A stretch of DNA of 36,930 nt from Bacillota bacterium (GTDB lineage Bacteria > Bacillota > Clostridia > Oscillospirales > Acutalibacteraceae), in NCBI GenBank assembly GCA_022706685.1, contig JAKJCA010000027.1, positions 1 to 36,930 on the forward strand, in the 5' to 3' direction. Numbering within the stretch: the stretch's first letter is position 1; every line of letters starts with the position of its first letter. Under the pieces are notes generated by a model. It had not been told where the DNA came from. It did not search any database and was given only the letters and a program-made list of their open reading frames with translations. Of this stretch, positions 24,411 through 33,160 are shown piece after piece. The position numbers were made by a program, and so were the translations under genes.

Positions 24411-25703
24411 ATGCCCAACACCGGCCAAACGGCTCCAAAACAGAGGCATTGGTTCAAGCTTGACAACGCCGCGACCATTTTCCCCGGGCAGAACACGCAG
24501 CGATGGTCCAACATTTTCCGTTTCTCCGTCGTACTCGACAGGGAAGTCAAGCCGGACCTGCTCGAAAGAGCGCTCGAAGAAACCCTTGCGCGTTTTCCCT
24601 GCTTTGACGTCAGGATACGCAGGGGCTTCTTTTGGTATTACTTCGAAAAAAACGGCGCGGCCGCGCCGCCCGTCATGCCGGATATCAAAAACCCCTGTTA
24701 CCGCATCCGTTTTAACGAAAACAGGCGTTTCCTTTTCCGCGTATACTACCGCCACAACCGCATATCGGTTGATTTTTACCACGCCCTGTGCGACGGTTAC
24801 GGCGCTTCCCGCTTTATCTGCACGCTGGCGGCGCGCTACCTGAACCTGGACGGCATCCATACCGGCGCCGGAGGCGCCGTGCTTGACACCGCGTCTCAGG
24901 CATCCGAAGGCGAGATGGAAGATTCCTTTGAACGATACGCATCTTCCAAAGCGAAACTCAGGCGGTTCAACGGGTTCGCCTATCACGCGAAGGGCACGCG
25001 CCTGCCGCACCACACCCTGCACCTCACCACCGGCTTTATGCCGCTCGACCGGGTTTCGGCCGTTGCAAAAAGCAGCGGCGTCACCATCACCGAGTACACC
25101 GCCGCAGTTTTACTCGATATTATGTTGCGCAAACAAGCGCTTGAGCAGCGCAAGACTAAGCGCGTCAGCATCCAGATACCGGTCAACCTGCGCAACCATT
25201 TCCCGTCCCAAACGCTTCGCAACTTTGTGCTCTGCATGAATATCGGCATCGACCCTATGCTCGGCGATTATACGTTTGAGGAGATTTTGCGCGCCGTCAA
25301 ACTGGGCGTACGGACGGAAAACGACCCCAAGCGCCTTAACGCGCTGATGAGCGCCAACAGGCGGCTGCAGACCAACCCGCTGATGCGCGCACTGCCCCTG
25401 GCGCTGAAAAAGGCGGGTATCGGCGTGCATTTCCGCATATCCGGCGAACAGTCGACCAGCGTGCTGCTGACCAATTTCGGCAAAGTGGAACTGCCCGCCG
25501 GCATGCGCGGCCATGTCGAAAGCCTGATTTTCGCCTCGGGCCCCGGTATTCTCAACGGCGCCCGCTGGGGCGCGGTCAGCTGCGGCAATGTCTTCGCGCT
25601 GACCTGTTCGAACGTTTATCGGGAAACGGATATCGAAAAGGCGGTTTTTACCCATTTTATCCGGGCCGGAGTTCCCGTGCGGGTCGAAAGCAACAAAAAC
25701 TGA
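24411..25703 (+). CDS. Condensation-domain-like acyltransferase (alcohol acetyltransferase/PapA-like family)
   Basis: 430 aa protein of the chloramphenicol acetyltransferase/condensation-domain superfamily. The active-site motif HxxxDG is H124-ALC-D128-G129 in VDFYHALCDGYGAS, inside the usual N-terminal lobe; the C-terminal lobe has PVNLRNHFPSQTLRNF and SVLLTNFGKVELP, which match the floor and latch of the fold. Members transfer acyl groups to a hydroxyl or amine. Donor and acceptor are unknown here and there is no carrier protein or NRPS module nearby. In Clostridia, genes of this kind often sit beside a small zinc-ribbon membrane protein, as they do here. AAGG before the ATG; follows hisE by 9 nt. 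Confidence 0.75.
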   Translation: MPNTGQTAPKQRHWFKLDNAATIFPGQNTQRWSNIFRFSVVLDREVKPDLLERALEETLARFPCFDVRIRRGFFWYYFEKNGAAAPPVMPDIKNPCYRIRFNENRRFLFRVYYRHNRISVDFYHALCDGYGASRFICTLAARYLNLDGIHTGAGGAVLDTASQASEGEMEDSFERYASSKAKLRRFNGFAYHAKGTRLPHHTLHLTTGFMPLDRVSAVAKSSGVTITEYTAAVLLDIMLRKQALEQRKTKRVSIQIPVNLRNHFPSQTLRNFVLCMNIGIDPMLGDYTFEEILRAVKLGVRTENDPKRLNALMSANRRLQTNPLMRALPLALKKAGIGVHFRISGEQSTSVLLTNFGKVELPAGMRGHVESLIFASGPGILNGARWGAVSCGNVFALTCSNVYRETDIEKAVFTHFIRAGVPVRVESNKN

Positions 25704-25717
25704 AGGAGGTGCCGGCC

Positions 25718-26431
25718 ATGTCCTATTGTGTCGAGTGCGGCGTCGAGCTGGAAAACGGCGCGGCGTCTTGCCCCCTGTGCGACACGCCGGTCGTCAACCC
25801 CCGTTCCCCGCAGCCGGACGGCGGCGCGGCGGCGCGGCGGGCATATTCCGGCGAAGTAGTCCTGCCGGCAGGTATCCGGCGCCGCTATGTCGCTTTCCTT
25901 ATTTCGGTCTCGCTGGCCATCCCCAACATCATCTGCGTTATCGCCAACCTGTTGTATCCGGACACGGGCGTCTGGGCGCTTTACGCCGTATCCTCGAGCA
26001 CGCTGGCCTGGGTGCTCTTTGTCCAGCCGTTTTTCTGGAAAAAGGTCAACCCCTATTTTCTGCTGGCGCTGGATACCGTGGCGGTGACGCTGTATATTTA
26101 CATCTTCTTTGTCGTCAAGGGCGAAACTGCCTGGTTTTACAGGACGGCCGTCCCTCTCGTCGCCGTCCTGGCCGTTTGCCTTGCGGCCTTTGTCTTCTGG
26201 TTCAGGCTTGAAAAAAGGGACTGGCCGCGTATCGTCATCGCTGTTTTGTCGCTTACTTGCGTTTACAGCGCCTGCGCGGGTATAATATTGCACACCTATC
26301 TCGGCAAAAAGCCGGTGGCCGCCGTTTCGCTCATCGTCTGCCTCTCCTGCGCGGTGATGATCGGCTTTTTTGCTTATGTCACACGCAACAAACGTTTCCG
26401 CGCCTGGCTGTCGCGTCGGTTTTTTGTATAA
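25718..26431 (+). CDS. Zinc-ribbon multi-pass membrane protein (DUF6320-like)
   Basis: 237 aa. An N-terminal zinc ribbon with Cys4, Cys7, Cys18 and Cys21 (CxxC, ten residues, CxxC) faces the cytoplasm by inference. It is followed by a Pro/Gly/Ala-rich linker and six predicted membrane helices, with GVWALYAVSSSTLAWVLF and NPYFLLALDTVAVTLYIY among them. ATG 25718 has an AAGGAGGT site seven bases upstream; GTG 25709 lies inside that site. It starts 14 nt after the acyltransferase, so the two are probably partners; a role in presenting or moving the acylated product is a guess. The DUF name is from memory of similar gene pairs and should be treated as tentative. Confidence 0.7.
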   Translation: MSYCVECGVELENGAASCPLCDTPVVNPRSPQPDGGAAARRAYSGEVVLPAGIRRRYVAFLISVSLAIPNIICVIANLLYPDTGVWALYAVSSSTLAWVLFVQPFFWKKVNPYFLLALDTVAVTLYIYIFFVVKGETAWFYRTAVPLVAVLAVCLAAFVFWFRLEKRDWPRIVIAVLSLTCVYSACAGIILHTYLGKKPVAAVSLIVCLSCAVMIGFFAYVTRNKRFRAWLSRRFFV

Positions 26432-26468
26432 ATGGGTCCGTATCGGGATTTATGAAGGAGACTTAACG

Positions 26469-27950
26469 ATGGGGGATGCTTTCTTGACCGTACTCTATAT
26501 CCTGCTGGGGCTGCTTGCCGCCCTGATTGCCGTAACGCTCGTCCGCGCGGCTTTCTTCAAACCGCCGAAAAAGGATTTCGGTCCCCTTTCACCCGAAAAG
26601 ATCGACCGCGCGCGCGCGGAGAAAAATCTCAGCCGCGCCATCGCCATCGAGACGGTTTCCTATCCCGAAGACGAACTCGTCGACTGGACGAAGTTTGCGG
26701 AGTTCCGAGACTTCCTCGACGAGGCCTATCCGCTGATTAAAAAGAACCTCACGCGCGAAACGGTCGCGCAGGCCAGCCTGATTTACCGCTGGAAAGGTTC
26801 TGACCCCTCGCTGGACGCCGTGGCGCTGCTGGCTCACCAGGACGTCGTGCCCGTGTCCGCCGGAACGCTGGGGGATTGGACGCATCCTCCCTTCGAGGGT
26901 TTCAACGACGGCGAATATATCTGGGGCAGGGGAGCCCTGGACATGAAAAACCAACTGATCTGTATTATGGAGACCGTCGAGGACCTGCTGGCCGAGGGCT
27001 TTCAACCCCTGCGCGACGTGTACCTTTGTTTCGGCCATAACGAAGAAGTTGTCGGCTCCGAAAACGCCGGCGCCCACGCAATTATGGAAACGCTGCAAGA
27101 GCGCGGCGTCCGCCTCGACTGCGTGCTCGACGAGGGCGGCGCGATTTTACCCGTGAAAGTAAAAGGCATCATCGACAAACGGCTGGCCGGCGTCGGTATC
27201 GCCGAAAAGGGCTATGTCGATTATGAAATCAGCGTCATCGAAAAGGGCGGCCATTCTTCCCAGCCGCCGGCCCATACGGGCGTCGGAAAAATGGCCGATA
27301 TTGTCAGGGCGCTTGAAAGGCATCAGTTCAAAGCACAGTTTCAGCCGTTTCTCAGCGACTTGTTCGGCAAAATAGGGCGCAATACCTCTTACCCCGCGCG
27401 CCTGGTCGCCTGCAATGTCCCGATTCTCAAGCCGCTTCTCAAAACCGTGATGAAAAAACTGCCCCCTGCGGCCTGCATGATCCGCACGACAACGGCCGCC
27501 ACGATGGCGCAGGGCAGCCCCGCGGCCAACGTGCTGCCGCAAAAAGCCAGCGTTACCGTCAACTTCCGGCAGATGCCCGGCACCACCATGCGGGATGTCG
27601 AAGAGCACATCCGCAAGGTTTCGCCGCATAAGAATATCGAAATCAAGCGCTTGAAAGGCAAAGAGGCTTCCAAGTTTTCCCCAACCGATTCGCGCGCGTT
27701 CCGCACCATCGAAAAGCTCTGCGTTCAGGCCAATCCCGACAATATCGTCGCGCCCTACCTCGTGATGGGCGGCACGGACGCCTGCTTCTACGAACCGATT
27801 TGCGACAACATCTACCGTTTCGCTCCCTTCACCGTCAGCCCCGAACTGCTGTTGTGCACCCATGCCACCGACGAGAGGATTCCCGTTTCGACACTCGGCG
27901 ACGCCATCGGCTTTTTCAAGCGGTTCCTGCGCGAAATGGCAGGTTCCTGA
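26469..27950 (+). CDS. M20 family metallopeptidase (PM20D1/carboxypeptidase S-like)
   Basis: 493 aa. One N-terminal membrane helix (about 5-28), then an M20 zinc hydrolase. Metal and catalytic residues are visible: His123 and Asp125 in LLAHQDVVPV, Asp158 in RGALDMKNQ, Glu192-Glu193 in GHNEEVVGSE, Asp/Glu in VLDEGGA, and a late His in LCTHATDERIP. A lid/dimerisation domain begins near 255 (GYVDYEISVIEKGGHSSQPP). It cleaves or forms amide bonds of N-acyl amino acids or peptides in known relatives; the substrate here is unknown. The RBS AAGGAGACTTAACG fixes ATG 26469. Proximity to an acyltransferase makes N-acyl compound turnover a reasonable idea, but only that. Confidence 0.88.
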   Translation: MGDAFLTVLYILLGLLAALIAVTLVRAAFFKPPKKDFGPLSPEKIDRARAEKNLSRAIAIETVSYPEDELVDWTKFAEFRDFLDEAYPLIKKNLTRETVAQASLIYRWKGSDPSLDAVALLAHQDVVPVSAGTLGDWTHPPFEGFNDGEYIWGRGALDMKNQLICIMETVEDLLAEGFQPLRDVYLCFGHNEEVVGSENAGAHAIMETLQERGVRLDCVLDEGGAILPVKVKGIIDKRLAGVGIAEKGYVDYEISVIEKGGHSSQPPAHTGVGKMADIVRALERHQFKAQFQPFLSDLFGKIGRNTSYPARLVACNVPILKPLLKTVMKKLPPAACMIRTTTAATMAQGSPAANVLPQKASVTVNFRQMPGTTMRDVEEHIRKVSPHKNIEIKRLKGKEASKFSPTDSRAFRTIEKLCVQANPDNIVAPYLVMGGTDACFYEPICDNIYRFAPFTVSPELLLCTHATDERIPVSTLGDAIGFFKRFLREMAGS

Positions 27951-27981
27951 CAGCGAAGCCGAGACGCGGGGAAATCAAACT

Positions 27982-29106
27982 ATGCTATCGTTTCTCATCG
28001 CCCCCGACTCCTTCAAAGGCACCCTGACGGCGCCCGAGGTCTGCGACATTGTCGCGCGGGCCGTGCTTGCGGCCGTGCCGGGTTCTGCTGTCGCCAAACT
28101 CCCCGCCGCCGACGGCGGCGAGGGCTTTTCCCTCGCCCTGCAAGCCGCCTGCGGCGGCGAACGTAAAACCGTCGTTGTCGGCGGCCCCCACGGGGAAAGG
28201 GTCGAGGCGGGTTACACCGTTCTGCCCGGCGGCGCCGCCGCGATGGATATGGCTTCCTGCGCGGGGCTGGTGCTGGCGGGCGCGGGGAACAACCCCGCCC
28301 TGGCGTCGACCTTCGGCGTCGGCGAAATGCTGCTGGACGCCGTGAATCACGGCGCGAAGAGCGTCATCCTCGGCCTGGGCGGCAGCGCGACCAACGACTG
28401 CGGCATCGGCATGGCGGCGGCCCTCGGTTACCGCTTTCTCGGCGCCGCGGGCCGGGAACTACCGCCTGTCGGCGCCTCCATGTCTGACGTGCGCCGTATC
28501 GTCCGGCCGGCGGAACCGTTCGGCGCGAGCGTGCAGGCCGCCTGCGATGTCGACAACCCCCTCTACGGCCCCGAAGGCGCCGCCTTCGTGTTCGCGCCGC
28601 AGAAGGGCGCCGACCCGGCGACGGTGCGCCTGCTTGACGAAGGGCTGCGCAACATGGCCGGAATCATCAAAAAAGACCTCGGCTGCGATGTCGCCGCGGT
28701 GCCGGGCGCAGGCGCGGCGGGCGGCATGGGCGCGGGCGCCGTCGCGTTTCTCGGCGGCACGCTGCGCTCGGGCATCGACCTGCTGCTCGACGCCGCTGGT
28801 TTTGAAAAACAACTGGAGAAGGCGGACGTCGTCATCACCGGCGAAGGCAGGATGGACGCCCAAAGCGTGCGCGGCAAGGTCTGCGCAGGCGTCGCACGCA
28901 GGGCAGCCGCGGCGGGCAAGCGCGTCTACGCGGTCTGCGGTTCCCTCGGCGAGGGGGCGCAGGCGATGACCGGACTCGGCGTGCGCGGAATGTTCGCCGC
29001 ATCCGAAGCGGGCAGGCCGTGGGAGGAAATTGTCAGAACCTGCCGCGAGGACCTCTACAAGGCCGCCTTTGCCGCGGCGCGGGAAATAGCGGATAAAACA
29101 GAATAA
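27982..29106 (+). CDS. Glycerate kinase (GlxK/GarK family)
   Basis: 374 aa, normal length. It phosphorylates D-glycerate to 2- or 3-phosphoglycerate with ATP. Family motifs are IAPDSFKGTLTAPEVC at the start, LPAADGGEGF, DMASCAGL, GLGGSATNDCGIGMAAALGYRFL and TGEGRMDAQSVRGKV. The ATG at 27982 follows GGGGAAA; the longer open frame overlaps the peptidase gene. It is placed 31 nt after the peptidase and is the last gene before the PHP pair. Confidence 0.93.
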   Translation: MLSFLIAPDSFKGTLTAPEVCDIVARAVLAAVPGSAVAKLPAADGGEGFSLALQAACGGERKTVVVGGPHGERVEAGYTVLPGGAAAMDMASCAGLVLAGAGNNPALASTFGVGEMLLDAVNHGAKSVILGLGGSATNDCGIGMAAALGYRFLGAAGRELPPVGASMSDVRRIVRPAEPFGASVQAACDVDNPLYGPEGAAFVFAPQKGADPATVRLLDEGLRNMAGIIKKDLGCDVAAVPGAGAAGGMGAGAVAFLGGTLRSGIDLLLDAAGFEKQLEKADVVITGEGRMDAQSVRGKVCAGVARRAAAAGKRVYAVCGSLGEGAQAMTGLGVRGMFAASEAGRPWEEIVRTCREDLYKAAFAAAREIADKTE

Positions 29107-29152
29107 TCACACAGAATATACTGACCGGTCCGGGGAGAAGGGGCACAATAGA

Positions 29153-30457
29153 ATGAAAAAATATATCGCTTTACGCCGTTTGGCTTGCGCGCTGTTCGCG
29201 GCCATGATGCTCACGCCGCTGTGCCTGACGGCTTCCGCAGCGGGGGAAAGGCATTTTACCATCATAAACCCTTACGCAAGCGTCGACTGGAACACCTGGG
29301 GCGCCTACCGCGCCAACCTTCACACCCATACCTTCGCCAGCGACGGGCCGCTCGATGTCGGGGCGACCGTCGAGGCTTATTACACCGAAGGGTACGATGT
29401 CCTTGCGCTGACCGACCATGGCGTTGTCAGCCGCGGCTGGGATACGGCGCCGCAGACGGTGCCCCTGATCAGTTTCAAAGCCATTTTTGTTAAACCGAAA
29501 CCGCTGACAAGCGAACGCGCCGCCGAAATCGCCGCGGGTTCGGACCGCGGCGGCAGGGGCATGACGGAGGTGCCTCTGGGCATCGAGCAAAACGCCGCTT
29601 CGATGACTTACGCCCATGTCAATACCTTTTTTGCCGACTACGGCCAGGGCAAGTGGGGTAAGGAAAACGACTTTGAAGGCCCCATCGCCGCCGCCCAGGC
29701 GCTCGGCGGGATTTCTCACATCAACCACCCCGGCGACTGGACCGGCGCCAAGGACGACCCCGCGCAGGCGAATAACCCCGATAAAATCAGGTTTATCGGC
29801 AGACTTCTCAAAAAGTACCCCTCCTGCCTCGGCGTCGAAATCGTCAACGGGACCGAAACCTCCACGCGCAGCGACCGTGTATTCTGGGACAACCTGCTCG
29901 AGTATGTGCTCCCGTCCGGCCGCAACGTCTGGGCTTTCGCCAACGCCGACGCGCATGAAACCGAAAGCCTCTTTTCCGCTTTCGAGGTGCTCATGATGCC
30001 GGCGAACAATCAGGCGAATGTCCGCGCCGCGCTGGAAAACGGCACCTTTTTCGCCTGTTCCCGCCTGGCATTCAATGAACTCGGCGCGGATTTCAAAGGC
30101 TCCGGACCGATGCCTTCCGTGCGCCGAATCGCCGTCGACGCCGCGCAGGAAACCATTACCATTGAAGGCGCAAACGTTGACGCCGTCCAATGGATATCGC
30201 GAGGCAAGGTCATCGCCGAAGGGGGAACCATCGACCTGAACGATCATGAAAGCGAAATCGGCCGTTATGTGCGCGCCCAGCTTAAGGGCCCCGGCGGCAT
30301 CTGCTTCACGCAGGCTTTCGTGACCGACGACGGCAGCGCGCCGCCCGCCGAACCGGAACCGTCGCCCCTGCGGGCGTTTCTGGACCGCCTCGTTTTTGAG
30401 GTGAAAAGCACGCGGCTTTATGTGATACTATCCCTGCTTATCCGGCAGTTTGATTAA
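29153..30457 (+). CDS. Secreted PHP-domain phosphoesterase-like protein (copy 1)
   Basis: 434 aa. A signal peptide (Lys/Arg start, hydrophobic core, AAMMLTPLCLTASAAG cleavage region near 30) sends it out of the cell. The PHP domain has NLHTHTFASDG and LTDHG (first metal ligands), ISHINHPGDW and NADAHE (later ligands). After it comes a C-terminal beta domain (RGKVIAEGGTIDLN and GPGGICFTQAFVTDDG), a proline-rich linker, and an amphipathic, hydrophobic tail ending VKSTRLYVILSLLIRQFD. PHP proteins are metal-dependent phosphoesterases; for secreted ones the substrate is not known. An extracytoplasmic phosphate- or nucleotide-containing polymer is possible. The site GGAGAAGGGG lies upstream of the ATG. 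Paralogue of the next gene. Confidence 0.83.
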   Translation: MKKYIALRRLACALFAAMMLTPLCLTASAAGERHFTIINPYASVDWNTWGAYRANLHTHTFASDGPLDVGATVEAYYTEGYDVLALTDHGVVSRGWDTAPQTVPLISFKAIFVKPKPLTSERAAEIAAGSDRGGRGMTEVPLGIEQNAASMTYAHVNTFFADYGQGKWGKENDFEGPIAAAQALGGISHINHPGDWTGAKDDPAQANNPDKIRFIGRLLKKYPSCLGVEIVNGTETSTRSDRVFWDNLLEYVLPSGRNVWAFANADAHETESLFSAFEVLMMPANNQANVRAALENGTFFACSRLAFNELGADFKGSGPMPSVRRIAVDAAQETITIEGANVDAVQWISRGKVIAEGGTIDLNDHESEIGRYVRAQLKGPGGICFTQAFVTDDGSAPPAEPEPSPLRAFLDRLVFEVKSTRLYVILSLLIRQFD

Positions 30458-30481
30458 TTTGTTGAAAGGAATTTTTGAAAC

Positions 30482-31801
30482 ATGAAACATCCGAAAACAG
30501 GCAAACGCGCGTTTTCCCTCCTGCTGGCGGCCGCGCTGCTTGCGGCGCTGAGTGTCCCGGCCTATCCGGCCGGCGACATCAAGGGCGCCAAGAGTTACAC
30601 GATAACCAACCCCTACCAAACCGTCGACTGGGATACCTGGGGCGCCTACAAAGCCAACCTCCACACCCACTCGACCGCCAGCGACGGCCGCGCGGATTTT
30701 AACGAGATGATCGAGGCGCACTACGCAGCAGGTTACGATATCCTCGGCATGACCGACCACGGCGTCGTCAACCGCGGGTGGAATATTCAACCGCAGCCGG
30801 TGCCGCTGGTCAGCTTTATGTCCTACCTGAACCCGCCGCATCCGCTGACCGACGAGCGGCTCGCCGAAATCACGGCGGGCGTCGGCCGGGGCGGCAGGGG
30901 AATGACGGACGTTCCCTTCGGCATAGAACTCAACGCCCTGTCGATGAAACTGACCCATGTCAACGGCTTTTTCGCCGACTACGGGCAGAATATCCTGGGC
31001 AGGGAGAACGATTTTGAAACGCCCATCGCCGGCGTCGACGCCCTGGGCGGCGTGACCTTTATCAACCATCCCGGCTACTGGCTCGGTTCGCGCAATCACC
31101 CCGAAAACGCCGGCAATCCGAAAACCATCGCCTTTTTCACGGACCTTTTCCGTAAATACCCTTCCTGTTTAGGTATCGAAGCCGTCGTGGAGGAGGACGG
31201 CGCGACGCTGTACGACCGCGTTTTCTGGGACTGCCTGCTCCGGAGCACGATTCCTTACGGCCGCAACGTCTGGGGCTTTGCCGACGGCGACACGCACGCC
31301 GTTAAAGACATCGGGGTCGCTTTCGAAATGTTCATGATGCCGGAAAATACGGTGCAAAACGTCAGGACCGCCATGGAAAACGGCACTTTCTTCGCCTGCA
31401 GCCGCAACGCCCGCCTCGAACTCGGAGCGGATTTCAAAGCGCAGGGCGACTGCCCGCTGGTGACGCGCGTCACGGTGGACGAAACCCGCGACCAGATCAG
31501 TCTGGAGGGTCAAGATTATACCGAGATTCAGTGGATCGCCGACGGCAAGGTCATCGCGACCGGCGCTACCATCGACCTCAACGCCTATGAGGATGACATC
31601 GGCTGCTATGTGCGCGCGCAACTGCTGGGCCCCGGCGGTATCTGCTGGACGCAGGCCTTCGTCACCGACGACGGCACGCTCGCCCCGCCCGCTGAACCAG
31701 AAGTAGATTGGTTCACCCAGCGCCTCAATGACCTGCTGTTCGACCTGATGAGCACGCGCCTGTTCGTGCTGTTCGAGCTCATCTTCCGCCAGGTGGCGTA
31801 G
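30482..31801 (+). CDS. Secreted PHP-domain phosphoesterase-like protein (copy 2)
   Basis: 439 aa, about half identical by eye to copy 1 and colinear with it from the DWDTWGAYKANLHTH block to the tail. Signal peptide with core LLLAAALLAALSVPAYPA. Metal motifs are NLHTHSTASDG, MTDHG, VTFINHPGYW and DGDTHA; the last differs from NADAHE in copy 1, so the metal site or substrate may differ. The same C-terminal beta domain, proline linker and hydrophobic tail (MSTRLFVLFELIFRQVA) are kept. The ATG lies 24 nt after copy 1 with GAAAGGAA upstream, so the pair is transcribed together. Tandem duplication followed by divergence. Confidence 0.83.
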   Translation: MKHPKTGKRAFSLLLAAALLAALSVPAYPAGDIKGAKSYTITNPYQTVDWDTWGAYKANLHTHSTASDGRADFNEMIEAHYAAGYDILGMTDHGVVNRGWNIQPQPVPLVSFMSYLNPPHPLTDERLAEITAGVGRGGRGMTDVPFGIELNALSMKLTHVNGFFADYGQNILGRENDFETPIAGVDALGGVTFINHPGYWLGSRNHPENAGNPKTIAFFTDLFRKYPSCLGIEAVVEEDGATLYDRVFWDCLLRSTIPYGRNVWGFADGDTHAVKDIGVAFEMFMMPENTVQNVRTAMENGTFFACSRNARLELGADFKAQGDCPLVTRVTVDETRDQISLEGQDYTEIQWIADGKVIATGATIDLNAYEDDIGCYVRAQLLGPGGICWTQAFVTDDGTLAPPAEPEVDWFTQRLNDLLFDLMSTRLFVLFELIFRQVA

Positions 31802-31821
31802 CAGGCATTATAAAGACAAAG

Positions 31822-31851
31822 GCGGCGCCGGTGCAAGTATGCCGGCGCCGC
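31822..31851. terminator. Hairpin between convergent genes
   Basis: A perfect 10-bp GC stem (31822-31831 with 31842-31851) with a 10-nt loop lies between the second PHP gene and the convergent aminotransferase. T-rich sequence appears on both sides at a short distance but not as a tight U-tract. It probably stops both transcripts. Confidence 0.6.
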
Positions 31852-31868
31852 GCTCACATATTGTTTAT

Positions 31869-33086
31869 TTATCCCGGCAGTTCGTCCGTGTTTTCGCCGA
31901 TTTTAATGATGGCGTCGGCGATGTCGTCCATATCCTTGTGCGTGCCCAGCAGCATGTACTGGAACAGCCAGACGCCCTCTTCGCAGCAGGCCTTCTCGGT
32001 GTTCTCGAGCAGGAGGTTGTCGTACGAAGTGCCCGGCCGCAGGATTCTTTTCGCCAGCGGCGAGCGCAGCATGCCCTGGCGGTACAGCCGCACGTAGCCC
32101 GGCGCGCAGGGGATGCCCTCCGCCTTGAGCGCTTCCAGGAACTTTTCGCGCGTGACGCCCCGGTTTTTGTCGGCGAAATAGCGGAAAATATATAGGTGAT
32201 AGGCGTTTCTGGTGATGCGTTCGTCCTCGCGCAGCGTGGCGACGAAGGGGATTTCCTTCAGCCGTCTCGTCAGGTAGGCGGCGTTGTCCATGCGCGTCTC
32301 GAGCTGGCTGTCGAGGCGTTCCATCTGCACGTTGAGGATGGCCGCCTGCCATTCGGTCATGCGCGCGTTGGTGCCCAGGTGGGGATGGTCATACCACAGG
32401 CCGTTTTTCATATCGCGGCCGCAGTGGTGGATGGAGAAGCAGCGGTCGTAGAGCGCCTCGTCGTTGGTCGTGATGAAGCCGCCCTCGCCCGCGGTGAGGT
32501 TTTTGCTCGCCTGGAAGCTGAACGAGCCCGCGTCGCCGATGGAGCCGGCCTTCGCGCCTTTCCACTGCGCTGCGCACGCCTGCGCCGCGTCCTCGATGAC
32601 AAACAGGCGATGTTTCGCGGCGACGGCGAGGATGGCGTCCATATCGCAGGGCCTGCCGCCGATATGCACGGGCATAATCGCCTTGGTATATTCGGTGATG
32701 TGTTTCTCGATTCCGGCCGGGTCGATGTTGAAGGTGTCCGCCTCAATATCGGCGAAGACAGGCGTCGCGCCGGCCATCAGCACGCTCGACACCGTCGCGT
32801 TGAAGGTGTAGGGCGGAACGATGACCTCGTCGCCGGGCCCGATTTCGAGCGCGCGCAGGATGATTTCGAGCGATACCGTTCCGTTGGCGACGGCGACGCC
32901 GTATTTCGCCCCCTGGTATTCGGCAAAACGCTTGTTGAACTCTTTCACCTCGTTGCCGAGCGTTCCCCACACGCCGCTTTCGAGCACACGGTTGAGCGCC
33001 TCGCGCTCTTTGTCCCCGTACACGGGCCATTTCGGATAGGCGGTTTCGCGCACGGGCGCGCCTCCGTTGATTGCAAGCAGACTCAA
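31869..33086 (-). CDS. DegT/DnrJ/EryC1/StrS family aminotransferase
   Basis: 405 aa PLP enzyme of the sugar/cyclitol aminotransferase family. The N-terminal LAINGGAPVRETAYPKWPVY resembles the group that includes AHBA synthase and scyllo-inosose aminotransferases rather than NDP-4-keto-sugar enzymes, though this is by eye. PLP-binding residues: Asp166 in VIEDAAQA and Lys195 in SFQASKNLTAGEGG, so it should be catalytic. The C-terminal part has NARMTEWQAAILNVQ. Start is TTG at 33086 preceded by GAGAGGGG. It is downstream of and on the same strand as the Gfo/Idh/MocA gene, a common pair in which the oxidoreductase makes the keto group that is then aminated. Confidence 0.9.
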   Translation of the reverse strand: MSLLAINGGAPVRETAYPKWPVYGDKEREALNRVLESGVWGTLGNEVKEFNKRFAEYQGAKYGVAVANGTVSLEIILRALEIGPGDEVIVPPYTFNATVSSVLMAGATPVFADIEADTFNIDPAGIEKHITEYTKAIMPVHIGGRPCDMDAILAVAAKHRLFVIEDAAQACAAQWKGAKAGSIGDAGSFSFQASKNLTAGEGGFITTNDEALYDRCFSIHHCGRDMKNGLWYDHPHLGTNARMTEWQAAILNVQMERLDSQLETRMDNAAYLTRRLKEIPFVATLREDERITRNAYHLYIFRYFADKNRGVTREKFLEALKAEGIPCAPGYVRLYRQGMLRSPLAKRILRPGTSYDNLLLENTEKACCEEGVWLFQYMLLGTHKDMDDIADAIIKIGENTDELPG

Positions 33087-33160
33087 AAAAATACCCCTCT
33101 CATCATTTTTGGCTGTTCAAAAAACGCGAAATGTTGTAATATCTGTTCAGGCGCCGGCCG

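Noticed and set aside
29153..31801. The PHP proteins as the missing histidinol-phosphate phosphatase
   Set aside because: Both carry signal peptides and extra C-terminal domains, unlike the short cytoplasmic HisK/HisJ-type enzymes.
33112..33146. Two direct CTGTTCA copies in the 74-nt gap between the oxidoreductase and aminotransferase genes
   Set aside because: Only two short copies about 28 nt apart with no promoter around them; chance cannot be excluded.
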